Of a DNA stretch of 64,000 nt, positions 38,284-47,575 are shown in pieces (within the stretch, counting starts at the first letter, position 1; each line of letters opens with the position of its first letter). A program made the translations under genes and the position numbers. Origin of the DNA: Cyclobacterium jeungdonense (GTDB lineage Bacteria > Bacteroidota > Bacteroidia > Cytophagales > Cyclobacteriaceae); NCBI RefSeq assembly GCF_010994275.1, contig NZ_WMCD01000001.1, positions 310,001-374,000 on the forward strand, read 5' to 3'. Below the pieces are notes generated by a model. The model had not been told where the DNA came from, made no database searches, and saw only the letters and a list, made by a program, of their open reading frames with translations.

Positions 38284-39843
38284 ATGAAAATTCAGTTTTT
38301 AAGATATAGCTGTTTGGAGAGAAAATATTTTAATAGAAGTTATCATACATTTTTTTTGACGGTCTGTATGTGTCTTATGGGCTTAAACCTACAGGCACAA
38401 ACACCCAATATCCTGATGATTGTCTCAGATGATCTCAATACCCGGATTGGACCCTATATGGATATCGATAACCATACCCCGCACCTTGATAGGCTTGCCA
38501 ATGAAGGGGTAAGGTTTTCCCGGGCATATAGCCAATTCCCACTGTGTGGCCCTTCCAGGGCCTCCTTTATGAGCGGTTTGTATCCCCAGACCAATGGGGT
38601 ATTGGGCAACAATGATCAACCGGGAAGCTATAAAAAGGAAACTCCTGCCTTGGCCAATCATCCTTCTATAGCAGGATTTTTTAGAGAGCGGGGTTATTAT
38701 ACAGCCAGGGTTTCCAAAATTTTCCATATGGGTGTTCCAGGTGGGATAGAAAGGGGTGAACCGGGAGGGGATGAGCCTGATTCCTGGGATTATGCTTACA
38801 ATGTGCTTGGTCCGGAAACCTTGAGCCAGGGCAATTTGGAGCTGCTTTCACCTAAGAACCATCATTATGGATCAAATTTTGCCCAAATGGTTATTGCCGA
38901 TAGTCTGGAGCGTACCCAGACGGATTACCTTGCTGCCAGTCAGGCTATTGCTATTTTAGAAAACCGAGCTGGAAAGATACCGGAGAAGGCTACCAATAAA
39001 CAAAAGATCAAAAAGGAGGCCCCATTTTTTCTGGCGGTTGGATTTGTCAGACCTCATGTGCCTCTGATTGCCCCTGAAAGTAGTTTTTCTCCCTATCCGG
39101 TCAAAGAGACCGTTTTGCCCTCATTTACTATTGGTGAAAATGTTCCTGAGCCAGCGTTGAGAAGACAAAATGATAAAATCTGGGGAATGGACGAGCTACA
39201 GCAAAGAAAGACCATAAGCGCTTATATGGCCAGTGTCCGTTTTATGGATCAACAGGTAGGAAGGTTACTGGATGCCCTTGACCGGATGGACTTGAGAAAG
39301 GAAACCATTGTCATTTTCATGTCGGACCATGGTTATAATTTGGGAGAGCATGATTGTTGGTCAAAATCCAGCCTTTGGGAAGGAAGTGTGGCGGCACCTT
39401 TGATCATTTCAGTACCGGGAAGTGCCTATGAAGGAAAATACGGAACCACCAGCTATTCCATTACCGAACTGATAGACCTTTATCCAACCTTGGCAGATTT
39501 GGCTGGGTTTGCCAACGAAAAGCCATCCATCCTTCAGGGAGAGAGTTTGGCCGGGTTTTTAAAGGAAGGTGAATATGAGAAAAGCAAGGATTACGCCTAT
39601 ACCATAACCCAAGGTGGGACTGCTGCTTCCATCAGGACAAACCAATGGAGGTACACCAGATGGGGAGAGGATGCATCAAAAAATAATGAAGAGCTTTATG
39701 ATCACCACAATGATCCGGAAGAACATTTTAATTTAGTGGGAAACCCCTTAAATAATGATGTATTAATAGAAATAAGGAATCAGTTTGAAAAAGCTAGAAT
39801 TAATGCAAATTCTGAGCTGGGTTCCAGCAACTCAAATTACTGA
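38284..39843 (+). CDS. Sulfatase (S1 family), iduronate-2-sulfatase-like
   Basis: A 519-residue exported sulfatase. The signal peptide ends in LQAQ (about residue 39), the metal motif is SDDLNTRIG (48-56), the formylglycine motif is CGPSR (C88), and the late motifs MSDHGYNLGEHDCWSKSSLW and YDHHNDPEEHFNL are intact. The pattern (CGPSRASFMSG, RVSKIFHMG) matches the iduronate-2-sulfatase-like branch. It is 15 bases downstream of another sulfatase, so the two are likely cotranscribed. The exact sulfated residue it acts on cannot be read from sequence. Confidence 0.92.
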   Translation: MKIQFLRYSCLERKYFNRSYHTFFLTVCMCLMGLNLQAQTPNILMIVSDDLNTRIGPYMDIDNHTPHLDRLANEGVRFSRAYSQFPLCGPSRASFMSGLYPQTNGVLGNNDQPGSYKKETPALANHPSIAGFFRERGYYTARVSKIFHMGVPGGIERGEPGGDEPDSWDYAYNVLGPETLSQGNLELLSPKNHHYGSNFAQMVIADSLERTQTDYLAASQAIAILENRAGKIPEKATNKQKIKKEAPFFLAVGFVRPHVPLIAPESSFSPYPVKETVLPSFTIGENVPEPALRRQNDKIWGMDELQQRKTISAYMASVRFMDQQVGRLLDALDRMDLRKETIVIFMSDHGYNLGEHDCWSKSSLWEGSVAAPLIISVPGSAYEGKYGTTSYSITELIDLYPTLADLAGFANEKPSILQGESLAGFLKEGEYEKSKDYAYTITQGGTAASIRTNQWRYTRWGEDASKNNEELYDHHNDPEEHFNLVGNPLNNDVLIEIRNQFEKARINANSELGSSNSNY

Positions 39844-39925
39844 TGAAACATGGAGTTTTCTACTGTCTGTCATTAGGACATAGGCAAACATTGTAAGTAT
39901 TTTTTTAATCAAATTAACCCTAAAA

Positions 39926-40075
39926 CATGCGGAAACCCAGGATTTGCTGATCTATAGCCTTACGAAGGGAAAATAGGTTCCTTCACGCCTGTTTACCTCC
40001 GGTGATGTGGTGGAGTCAAAAGTCATCAACGGGTTTAAACTGGATTTGGAGGAGTTTTTTGGGGCATCGAATAGC
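39926..40075 (+). pseudogene. Broken Uma2 3' fragment, near-identical to copy 1
   Basis: These 150 bases match the end of Uma2 copy 1 (30979-31128) almost base for base. The differences are one C-to-G change that makes a TAG stop (39974-39976) and a few changes including a deletion at the very end (around 40064). The first 150 codons of the gene are absent. The near-identity shows a recent duplication within this genome, while full copies 2 and 3 are clearly more diverged. Confidence 0.85.
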
Positions 40076-40404
40076 AGCGTTCACTCTATTCGGATCAATC
40101 GGTCTGCTTTGTACCGAAGCCTATTTGGGTAACCGTCCATTGATAAGAAGAACCAATGGTATACCGCTGGGGGCTACTGGGCAATTCCGGATAGGCTATC
40201 GGTTGATTTTTTGCAGACACGGATGCGCAAATGGAGCCTTGAGCAATTTTGACTGCAGGACCCTATTGCAGACTAAAAGGAAGTCGGTTTGCCAACTAAC
40301 TGCGCGATGTGTTGTTTTGAAAAAACGAGGAAAATGGTCCACATTCTTTTTAAACTCGTCGAATTTTCGTTATTTTAAATCGATCTAAACCCAATTTACC
40401 CGCT
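40076..40404. other. Gap between Uma2 fragment and locus E sigma gene
   Basis: About 330 bases with no supported gene. An open frame at 40002-40388 begins inside the Uma2 fragment in a different frame and has no recognisable content. The locus E sigma promoter should lie in the last 100 bases. Confidence 0.35.
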
Positions 40405-41010
40405 ATGTACAAAGAAGCTTCGATTGATGGAGTTGGTTCGGATTCCGACGATGATGTGCTTTGGAACCAAATCAAAGCGGGAGAAATGGCCGGATTGGAA
40501 GAAATGTATACGAAATATGTTCGGGAACTTTTTCGGTTGGGCATGTCCATAAAGGGAGACCGAAGCCTGGTGAAGGATTGTATACAGGAGGTTTTTTTGA
40601 AGATTTGGCAGTACCGGGATTCGGTAAAAGCTACCGATAATGCAAAGCTTTATCTTTTCAAATGCCTGAGTAACCGTATCCACAAAGACATAGGAAAGGA
40701 CAAAAAGCGTTATGGATACCTCAACCAGAATCTGGAAGATGAATTACGAACGGAACCGGAAGAAGCGGGAGCGAGCGCTGTCTTGTATTTTCGTCGTAGA
40801 AAAAAACTATCGGAAGCGTTGGAATCGCTTCCTTCCCGCCAACAAGAAGTGATTCACTTGTTGTATTACGAAAACCATTGCTATGAAGACGTCTCCACCA
40901 TCATGGGAATCAACGTGCAATCGGTCTATACCCTCGCCTGGAAGGCCATTGCGAATTTAAAGAAACGACTGCTGCTGATAGGCCTTCTCCTTACGGCATT
41001 TTTGGCCTGA
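40405..41010 (+). CDS. ECF sigma-70 factor (locus E)
   Basis: A 201-residue RNA polymerase sigma factor paralogous to that of locus B. Region 2 is at about residues 30-95 (EEMYTKYVRELFRLGMSIKG, KDCIQEVFLKIWQYRDSV); region 4 at about 135-185 (LPSRQQEVIHLLYYENHCYE, DVSTIMGINVQSVYTLAWKA). It also ends in a hydrophobic tail (LLLIGLLLTAFLA). FecR starts 153 bases downstream. The start ATG at 40405 gives a product of the normal family length. It is expected to drive locus E when released by FecR. Confidence 0.93.
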   Translation: MYKEASIDGVGSDSDDDVLWNQIKAGEMAGLEEMYTKYVRELFRLGMSIKGDRSLVKDCIQEVFLKIWQYRDSVKATDNAKLYLFKCLSNRIHKDIGKDKKRYGYLNQNLEDELRTEPEEAGASAVLYFRRRKKLSEALESLPSRQQEVIHLLYYENHCYEDVSTIMGINVQSVYTLAWKAIANLKKRLLLIGLLLTAFLA

Positions 41011-41163
41011 TGCTTATCATTTTTCTACCAGAATCCATTTTATTTTACGGTGTTTTTATTCGGATAATGTATTTTTTAAAGTTTATGTAAATATCAACCA
41101 TTTTATGCTGAAATAGGATAGATTTTTTGTCCCCGGGACTTATGTGGGTGAATTTGTATTGTT

Positions 41164-42270
41164 ATGGATATTTCTACCTATACCAAAGAAGATTTTGTAT
41201 TGGATCCGGCTTTTAGAAAATGGGTACTGCAGCCCAGTGCCGAATCCAATCTTTTCTGGGAGGACTTGTTGACCAAACACCCTTCCCGGTACAAGGCAGC
41301 AAAACAAGCGCGGTTGATCATCCTGCAGATGAATAAAAGGAATCAAGCCCAACTTTCTGAAACGGAAATTTTGAGTTTGTGGAAGGACATTGAAAAGAAA
41401 GCATCCGGGCAAGCAGCGATCCGGCAAGAAAAAGTGATTCCATTGAATTCCTTAAGTACCTTTGAACGGAATAGGCCCAACAGCGTTTCCCGCTCTAAAA
41501 TTCACCACCATTTCGGTTTCCGGGTAGCTTGTGTGCTGCTTCTTTCCCTGGGCTTGGGGTACTTTTCCGGCTGGCTACTTTTGGAACCCCCTCTGCCGCA
41601 ATCCAGCGCGCCTCCTACGGTCCACTACCTGACGCATACCACCGTTCCGGGTGTGAAATCCCACCTTACGCTCAGTGATGGATCACGAGTAATTCTCAAT
41701 TCCGGAAGTGAATTACGCTACCTGAAAAATTTCGAAAAAGGTGGTCGGGAGGTTTTTTTGAAAGGAGAGGCATTTTTTGATGTAGCGAAGGATTTGCAGC
41801 GACCCTTTCGGGTCCATTCCCGAAAAACTACTACCACCGCACTGGGTACCAGTTTTAACGTAAAGGCCTATGAAGGCGAAACACTAGGCGTCTCCCTGCT
41901 GACCGGAAAAGTGGCCGTAAACTCAGAGGGGAATCTGGAAGAGCCGGTCCTTTTGGTGCCCGGAGAAGCCCTGAAAATTGACACGGAAAAAAATCGGTTG
42001 GTAAAGAGCGCATTTAATCCGGATCGGGTAATCGGTTGGACCAAAAAACGCATTGTTTTTAAGGAGACGCCCCTTTTAGAGGCCATACGGGTACTCGAAA
42101 ACTGGTACGGCGTCCAAATTCGTATCGTAAACCGACCCGGTAACCGGGTATTACTTTCCGGAAAATTTCAGGACGAGACCCTGGAAAATGTATTGGAGGG
42201 ATTGAAATTTTCCGCCAGGTTTGATTTTGACATCGAAAAAGAAAACGTAACCATCCAATTTATGGAATAA
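41164..42270 (+). CDS. FecR-family anti-sigma factor (locus E)
   Basis: A 368-residue membrane regulator with a cytoplasmic part starting TKEDFVLDPAFRKWVLQPSA, a membrane helix at about 119-140, a FecR core (THTTVPGVKSHLTLSDGSRV, ILNSGSELRY, GEAFFDVA, TTTALGTSFNVK) and a DUF4974-type end (LENWYGVQI, LENVLEGLKFSARFDFDI). It is a close paralogue of the locus B FecR. It should sequester the upstream sigma factor and receive a signal from the STN domain of the downstream SusC. Confidence 0.94.
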   Translation: MDISTYTKEDFVLDPAFRKWVLQPSAESNLFWEDLLTKHPSRYKAAKQARLIILQMNKRNQAQLSETEILSLWKDIEKKASGQAAIRQEKVIPLNSLSTFERNRPNSVSRSKIHHHFGFRVACVLLLSLGLGYFSGWLLLEPPLPQSSAPPTVHYLTHTTVPGVKSHLTLSDGSRVILNSGSELRYLKNFEKGGREVFLKGEAFFDVAKDLQRPFRVHSRKTTTTALGTSFNVKAYEGETLGVSLLTGKVAVNSEGNLEEPVLLVPGEALKIDTEKNRLVKSAFNPDRVIGWTKKRIVFKETPLLEAIRVLENWYGVQIRIVNRPGNRVLLSGKFQDETLENVLEGLKFSARFDFDIEKENVTIQFME

Positions 42271-42310
42271 GACCAAATAGCCTATGAAAAAAAACCATTG
42301 TATAAAAAAA

Positions 42311-42374
42311 GCTGGGAATGCGCCAACATCCCCAGCCATTCATTATCTGGAAGGTCCTGTCAGGGAATTTCCAG
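42311..42374 (+). promoter_or_regulatory. Two hairpins between FecR and SusC (locus E)
   Basis: GCTGGGAATG (42311-42320) pairs with CATCCCCAGC (42327-42336) with one mismatch; a second stem is CTGGAA (42347-42352) with TTCCAG (42369-42374). Neither has a following T-run. They occupy the same interval as hairpins in loci A and B. Confidence 0.45.
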
Positions 42375-42428
42375 CTTTCGTTCATCCAAAACCGTTCACT
42401 AAAGTTTTAAAATAAACCGCGTAAAGGT

Positions 42429-45400
42429 ATGAAAAATCTTGTACTATCCCATGTTATACGCATGACCAAACTATTTACGTACGCATTTCTGATTCAGTTT
42501 CTTTCGATGAATTTTCTGTTTGCCTCGGATGGCATTGCTCAGGTGAAGGATATTGAAGAAGTAATGGTGTCCATTTCCCTTGACAATGCAAAAATCGAAA
42601 AGGCGTTTTCCCTTATCGAAAAGACCACGGAATTTAGTTTCGTGTTTACCGATAAAGAATTGAAAAATATCCCAAGGGTCACCACCGGTGAGGGGACGCA
42701 AAGTCTGTATGCGTTGTTATCGGTCATCGGCCAGCAGGCGGGCTTGTATTTCAAACAGGTCAATCAGAATATCCATGTTCGGAGGGCTACACTGCAGGTG
42801 GAGCCCGTTTCCATCGCCGAAGAGGTGTTGGATGTAACCGTATCCGGAATCGTAACCGACGAAAACGGTGAGCCGCTGCCTGGGGCTTCGATCACCGTGC
42901 TTGGCACCACCACGGGGACCGTAACCGATATTGACGGCAACTATACGATTTCCGTCCCGGACGGCGCCACATTGGTTTTTTCATACATTGGCTACGAGGC
43001 AAAAACCGTCGAGGTAGGAACGCAAACTACCCTTAACATCAGCCTGTCACAGGATGCGGCCTCATTAGAGGAAGTGGTGGTGATCGGATACGGTACCCAA
43101 AAGAAAAGAGATGTTACGGGGTCGGTTGTGAGAGCCGATATAGAAGCTTTCCGGGAATCTCCTAACGTAAACATCGCTCAATCATTACAAGGTTCGGTAC
43201 CCGGATTAAATGTCGGGCAGGTCAACAGGGCCGGTCAGAATCCATCTATTTCCGTCAGGGGAAGAACTACCCTAAGTGGTAACCAGAATGTGCTGATCGT
43301 AGTGGACGGTATTATTTTTACCGGAAGCCTTAGCGACCTGAATCCGAATGACATTGAGTCGATCGATGTGTTGAAGGATGCCAGCAGTATGGCCATATTT
43401 GGAGCACAAGCTGCCAACGGGGTGATTATGATTACTACCAAAAGTGGTAAGGCGGAGCAAAAGCCCATTTTCAATTATACGGGGACCTACACCACCCAAA
43501 CCCCCACCAATAGGCCGGAATTAATGGACAGGGAGGGTTTTCTTCAGAAAGTCAGAGATCAGGACTGGCAACAATCCTACCTTCCTCCTGATTATACGCA
43601 ACCCAATCCAGATTATAACGTGGCAGCATTATTTGAGCCTGTCGTTTTTGAAGGGTTTCAAAATGGGACGGATTTTGACTGGTGGGATGCCGCGACCCAA
43701 AGAGGCTTTATAAATAATCATAATTTAAGTGTTAGGGGAGCCACAGAAGCTACTTCTTATTTTCTTTCCGGTGGCTATACCAAACAGGAAGGCTTTATCA
43801 TGAACGATCAGTTCGAACGGATTACCGCTAGAATTAACCTGGATCATCAGATTTTAGAGGGTTTTCGTTTTGGGGTACAGACCTTTGGTTCCTTTGCAGA
43901 CAATTCCGGTGAAATTCCGGCAATGGGAAATATCACTTCTTTTCCTCCCCTGGTTGTCCCCTTTGATGAAGAGGGTAATGTGATCCTCAACCCGGACGGT
44001 GCCATTCGGGCCAACCCTTTCCTGAGTCCCCTGTCCAATGACTTTGATAAAAGGAATAACTTATTCGCCAATGTATATATGGACCTTGAAGTTCCGTATA
44101 TCGAAGGATTGAACTTCCGAATAAACTTTGGAAACAATTATACCTGGAGGAGGCATTATAGAAGTAATGAATATGGTGCCGGAGCAGCCGGTTTAGCCTT
44201 TAAGCGAAATTACCATGCCTATGATTGGACCTTGGATAATATTTTGAGCTATAGAAAAACCTTTAACAATGACCATACCATAAACCTGACCATGGTGGCA
44301 GGGAGAAGGGAATTGAAAAATGAAAGTACCCAGGCAAATGGCACCAATTACGCTAATTTGGGCCTTGGCTACAATGACCTTAGCCTTGCGCAGTTACAGC
44401 TTATCCAATCCAGCGCCTGGGACGAAAGCTACGTCTATCAAACCGCACGTGCCAATTATGATTTCAGTGGAAAATACCTGGTTACCGCCACAGTGCGTAG
44501 GGATGGTTTTTCCGGGTTTGCAGAAAACAATAAATTTGGAATTTTTCCTTCTGTTGGAATAGGCTGGGTGCTTAGTGAAGAAGGCTTTATGGACCAATCT
44601 GCATTCAGCTACCTTAAATTCAGGGGCTCCTATGGAACGAATGGAAACCTGACAAGCAGGTATTCTTCCCTGGCAAGAGTCTCCCTTTATCCGGCTTATG
44701 TTTTTGGTGAAGGAGGATCTACCATTTTTGGTCAACGTGTGACCACGCTTTCCAACGCCGATTTGTCCTGGGAAACCACCACAGGGTATAATTTCGGCTT
44801 TGACTTTTCTTTATTCGATAGCCAATTGACCGGTACGTTGGATTATTATCAAAATACCACGAATGACCTCCTTTACAGTATCAATATACCTGAAATAACG
44901 GGCTTCAACAGCATTTCCACCAATGTTGGGGAAATTGCCAATAGAGGGATCGAATTTGTCTTAAAAGGAGATATATTAAACCGTGGTGGGCTTAACTGGA
45001 ATGCCAATTTTAACATTTCCTCCAATAGAAACAGAATTGTCTCTTTATTGGGATTGGATGCTGACGGAGATGGTGTAGAAGATGATTTGATTGGAAGCGG
45101 TTTATTTATAGGAGAATCCATCAATTCCATTTATGATTATGAATCAGCCGGGATCATTCAATTGGGTGAGGAAGCCCCTCCCGGTTTTTTTGTGGGAACC
45201 CATGAGATAATTGATCAAAATAACGATGGGGTAGTGGATGCTAATGACCGGGTTATAATAGGTAGAAACGAACCGGCCTTTAGGTTCGGTGTGATGAATG
45301 AATTCAACTATAACAATTTTACGTTCAGGTTTTTTATTAATTCCATTCAAGGAGGAAAAGACGGTTATTTAGGCTTTAATAATCCCAATTTGGGACAATC

Positions 45401-45743
45401 TGACAATGCCCGGAGATCCAACTTGTTTGTGGAAGCTGATTACTGGACACCATCTAATCCCGATGCAAAATACAGAGGGCAGGACCAGGTGGCAGGTATT
45501 GATTACCAATATTACGACAATCGTAGTTTTGTGAGACTACAGGATGTATCGCTAGCCTACCGGTTTAATCAAAACCTCATTCAGCAGTTCGGGATTCAAG
45601 GTTTGAAGCTATTTATCAGTGGTAAAAACCTGGCCACCTGGACCAATTGGGTAGGCTGGGATCCTGAAACAGGAAGTGGTTTGGATCCCTCTGGCTTGCC
45701 TGTGATGAAAGGTTTTTCAGCAGGTTTGGATGTCAGTTTTTAA
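42429..45743 (+). CDS. SusC/RagA-type TonB-dependent receptor with STN domain (locus E)
   Basis: An outer-membrane importer of 1104 residues: signal peptide (ending near DGIAQ, about residue 38), STN domain (about 45-120: AFSLIEKTTEFSFVFTDKEL, GLYFKQVNQNIHVR), carboxypeptidase-regulatory-like domain (SGIVTDENGEPLPGASITVL), TonB-box region LEEVVVIGYGTQKKRD, plug and barrel. An aspartate-rich segment (GLDADGDGVEDD) near residue 875 parallels one in the locus C SusC. It is part of a complete sigma/FecR/SusC/SusD locus, with SusD 19 bases behind. Confidence 0.95.
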   Translation: MKNLVLSHVIRMTKLFTYAFLIQFLSMNFLFASDGIAQVKDIEEVMVSISLDNAKIEKAFSLIEKTTEFSFVFTDKELKNIPRVTTGEGTQSLYALLSVIGQQAGLYFKQVNQNIHVRRATLQVEPVSIAEEVLDVTVSGIVTDENGEPLPGASITVLGTTTGTVTDIDGNYTISVPDGATLVFSYIGYEAKTVEVGTQTTLNISLSQDAASLEEVVVIGYGTQKKRDVTGSVVRADIEAFRESPNVNIAQSLQGSVPGLNVGQVNRAGQNPSISVRGRTTLSGNQNVLIVVDGIIFTGSLSDLNPNDIESIDVLKDASSMAIFGAQAANGVIMITTKSGKAEQKPIFNYTGTYTTQTPTNRPELMDREGFLQKVRDQDWQQSYLPPDYTQPNPDYNVAALFEPVVFEGFQNGTDFDWWDAATQRGFINNHNLSVRGATEATSYFLSGGYTKQEGFIMNDQFERITARINLDHQILEGFRFGVQTFGSFADNSGEIPAMGNITSFPPLVVPFDEEGNVILNPDGAIRANPFLSPLSNDFDKRNNLFANVYMDLEVPYIEGLNFRINFGNNYTWRRHYRSNEYGAGAAGLAFKRNYHAYDWTLDNILSYRKTFNNDHTINLTMVAGRRELKNESTQANGTNYANLGLGYNDLSLAQLQLIQSSAWDESYVYQTARANYDFSGKYLVTATVRRDGFSGFAENNKFGIFPSVGIGWVLSEEGFMDQSAFSYLKFRGSYGTNGNLTSRYSSLARVSLYPAYVFGEGGSTIFGQRVTTLSNADLSWETTTGYNFGFDFSLFDSQLTGTLDYYQNTTNDLLYSINIPEITGFNSISTNVGEIANRGIEFVLKGDILNRGGLNWNANFNISSNRNRIVSLLGLDADGDGVEDDLIGSGLFIGESINSIYDYESAGIIQLGEEAPPGFFVGTHEIIDQNNDGVVDANDRVIIGRNEPAFRFGVMNEFNYNNFTFRFFINSIQGGKDGYLGFNNPNLGQSDNARRSNLFVEADYWTPSNPDAKYRGQDQVAGIDYQYYDNRSFVRLQDVSLAYRFNQNLIQQFGIQGLKLFISGKNLATWTNWVGWDPETGSGLDPSGLPVMKGFSAGLDVSF

Positions 45744-45762
45744 TCATTAAAATTAAAGAATC

Positions 45763-47472
45763 ATGAAAATATTAAACTATATCATACTTTGCGTAGGGAT
45801 TTTAGTCATTGGGATTTCAGGTTGTGATGAATCAGCCATTTTAGAAGAAGTCCCACTGGATTTTGCCAGTCCGGAAAATTCCTACATTACGTTCTCGGAT
45901 TTCAATGCTGCCGTTTACTCTCTTTATGACCAATCCAGAGTGATTTTATCCGATGGTGAGCACCGGCCGTTGGACTATATTTACGGAACTGATTTGGGCT
46001 ACAATGGTGCCAACCAGCTTCATGTGCGTTTTGGCTCTTATTTAGCCACCTTATTACCTACCAGCGGAATGGTGGAATTCCATTGGAGACAGTACTATCG
46101 GGTAATTTCTGGTGCCAATACTATCATTAGCCGAATGGAAAGTTCCATGATGAACGAGCAGGAAATGACCTTGATTGAAGCTCAGGCTAAATTATTCCGG
46201 GGATTTGCTTACCGGAACCTAGCCCACCTTTATGGTGGCGTTCCCCTGGTATTGGAAGAAGTAAGTTCTCCAAAAACAGATTATGTCAGATCAAGCAGAG
46301 AGGAAGTTTACCTACAGGCCGCTGAAGATTTGGAATTTGCTGCTGCCAACCTCCCGGGTATCACCGAGGTGCGGGATGGAGAGATCAATAACCTGGCAGC
46401 CAATCATATCTTGGCAGAGGTATATGTTTCATTGGAAAGGTGGACGGATGCGATTGAAGCAGCCAGTGTAGTGATCAATGATCCCAACACCAAATTGATG
46501 ACCGAGCGTTTTGGATCACTTGCCGGTGAGCCGGGTGATGTGTACTGGGATTTGTTCCGGAGATACAACCAAAACAGGGGAGTGGGTAATACTGAAGGAA
46601 TCTGGGTTTGGCAATATGAAGTGGATGTTCAAGGTGGTGTAATTTCCTCCACTAGTAAAGAAGGACCGCAACTGGAACGAGATCACGCTCCCAGGCCCTG
46701 GAGTTTTATTGTTCGGGATCCCTCGGGAGTGGCTCCCTTCCTATCACAAGGCGTATCGGATTACACCGGAGGTCGCGGAATTGGCAGGTTTAGGGGAACG
46801 AACCACTTTAACTATGGAATCTGGCATTACGACTGGGACGACATGAGAAATTCGGAGCATAATTTTATACGGGATGTGGCCTTTAACAACCCTGAATCGG
46901 AATGGTATGGACAAAAAATATCCGATCACATGTCTTTGTTCAGGCAGTCTTTGGACGATACCATACGGTATTTCTATCCGTATCAATCCAAAGTCACCAC
47001 CCCAGGCCAGCATCCGCCCGAACTTTACGTAGATCCAGAATTAAAGTTGCTGAACTCTTCTACAGCCGGAACTACGTATAGCGACCAATACCACATCCGC
47101 TTAGCAGAGACCTATTTGCTGCGTGCCGAAGCCTATCTTGGTAACAATCAACCGGCAGAAGCTGCAAGCGATATAAATGTGGTTAGGGACAGGGCCAATG
47201 CTAAACTGGTTACTCCGGGAGAGGTGGACATCGATTTTATACTGGATGAACGAATGCGGGAACTCGGAGTAGAAGAAAAAAGGCGTCTTACCCTAAACCG
47301 CCTGGGCCTACTCTATGATCGAACGAACAGGTACTGTGAAGGCAGACCCGATGTAACCAATTTCGGCGTGGATGTACAGCCTTACCATAACTTGTTCCCT
47401 ATTCCATTTTCCGAGATTGAAAGAAATACGGGTGCCCAACTGGCTCAAAATCCAGGCTATGCAGCCGAATAA
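45763..47472 (+). CDS. SusD/RagB-family glycan-binding lipoprotein (locus E)
   Basis: A 569-residue lipoprotein: lipobox GISGC near residue 21, then DESAILEEVPLDFASPENSY, helical repeats (AQAKLFRGFAYRNLAHLYGG), the block GEPGDVYWDLFRRYNQN, and the ending LFPIPFSEIERNTGAQLAQN. It resembles the locus C SusD. Two sulfatase genes follow on the same strand with a gap of about 100 bases, so uptake and desulfation are probably coupled here. Confidence 0.94.
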   Translation: MKILNYIILCVGILVIGISGCDESAILEEVPLDFASPENSYITFSDFNAAVYSLYDQSRVILSDGEHRPLDYIYGTDLGYNGANQLHVRFGSYLATLLPTSGMVEFHWRQYYRVISGANTIISRMESSMMNEQEMTLIEAQAKLFRGFAYRNLAHLYGGVPLVLEEVSSPKTDYVRSSREEVYLQAAEDLEFAAANLPGITEVRDGEINNLAANHILAEVYVSLERWTDAIEAASVVINDPNTKLMTERFGSLAGEPGDVYWDLFRRYNQNRGVGNTEGIWVWQYEVDVQGGVISSTSKEGPQLERDHAPRPWSFIVRDPSGVAPFLSQGVSDYTGGRGIGRFRGTNHFNYGIWHYDWDDMRNSEHNFIRDVAFNNPESEWYGQKISDHMSLFRQSLDDTIRYFYPYQSKVTTPGQHPPELYVDPELKLLNSSTAGTTYSDQYHIRLAETYLLRAEAYLGNNQPAEAASDINVVRDRANAKLVTPGEVDIDFILDERMRELGVEEKRRLTLNRLGLLYDRTNRYCEGRPDVTNFGVDVQPYHNLFPIPFSEIERNTGAQLAQNPGYAAE

Positions 47473-47575
47473 TGGAAGGCATGCTCCTTTTTTAACAGGT
47501 ACAGGAAATAACAAAATGTTTGATTATATTAAACTCGATTAACAAATTCCAAATTCGAAACCAAGCATCTATTCA

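Noticed and set aside
40002..40388. 128-codon open frame ahead of the locus E sigma gene
   Set aside because: It begins inside the broken Uma2 fragment in a frame that differs from the Uma2 frame, so it is a chance frame.
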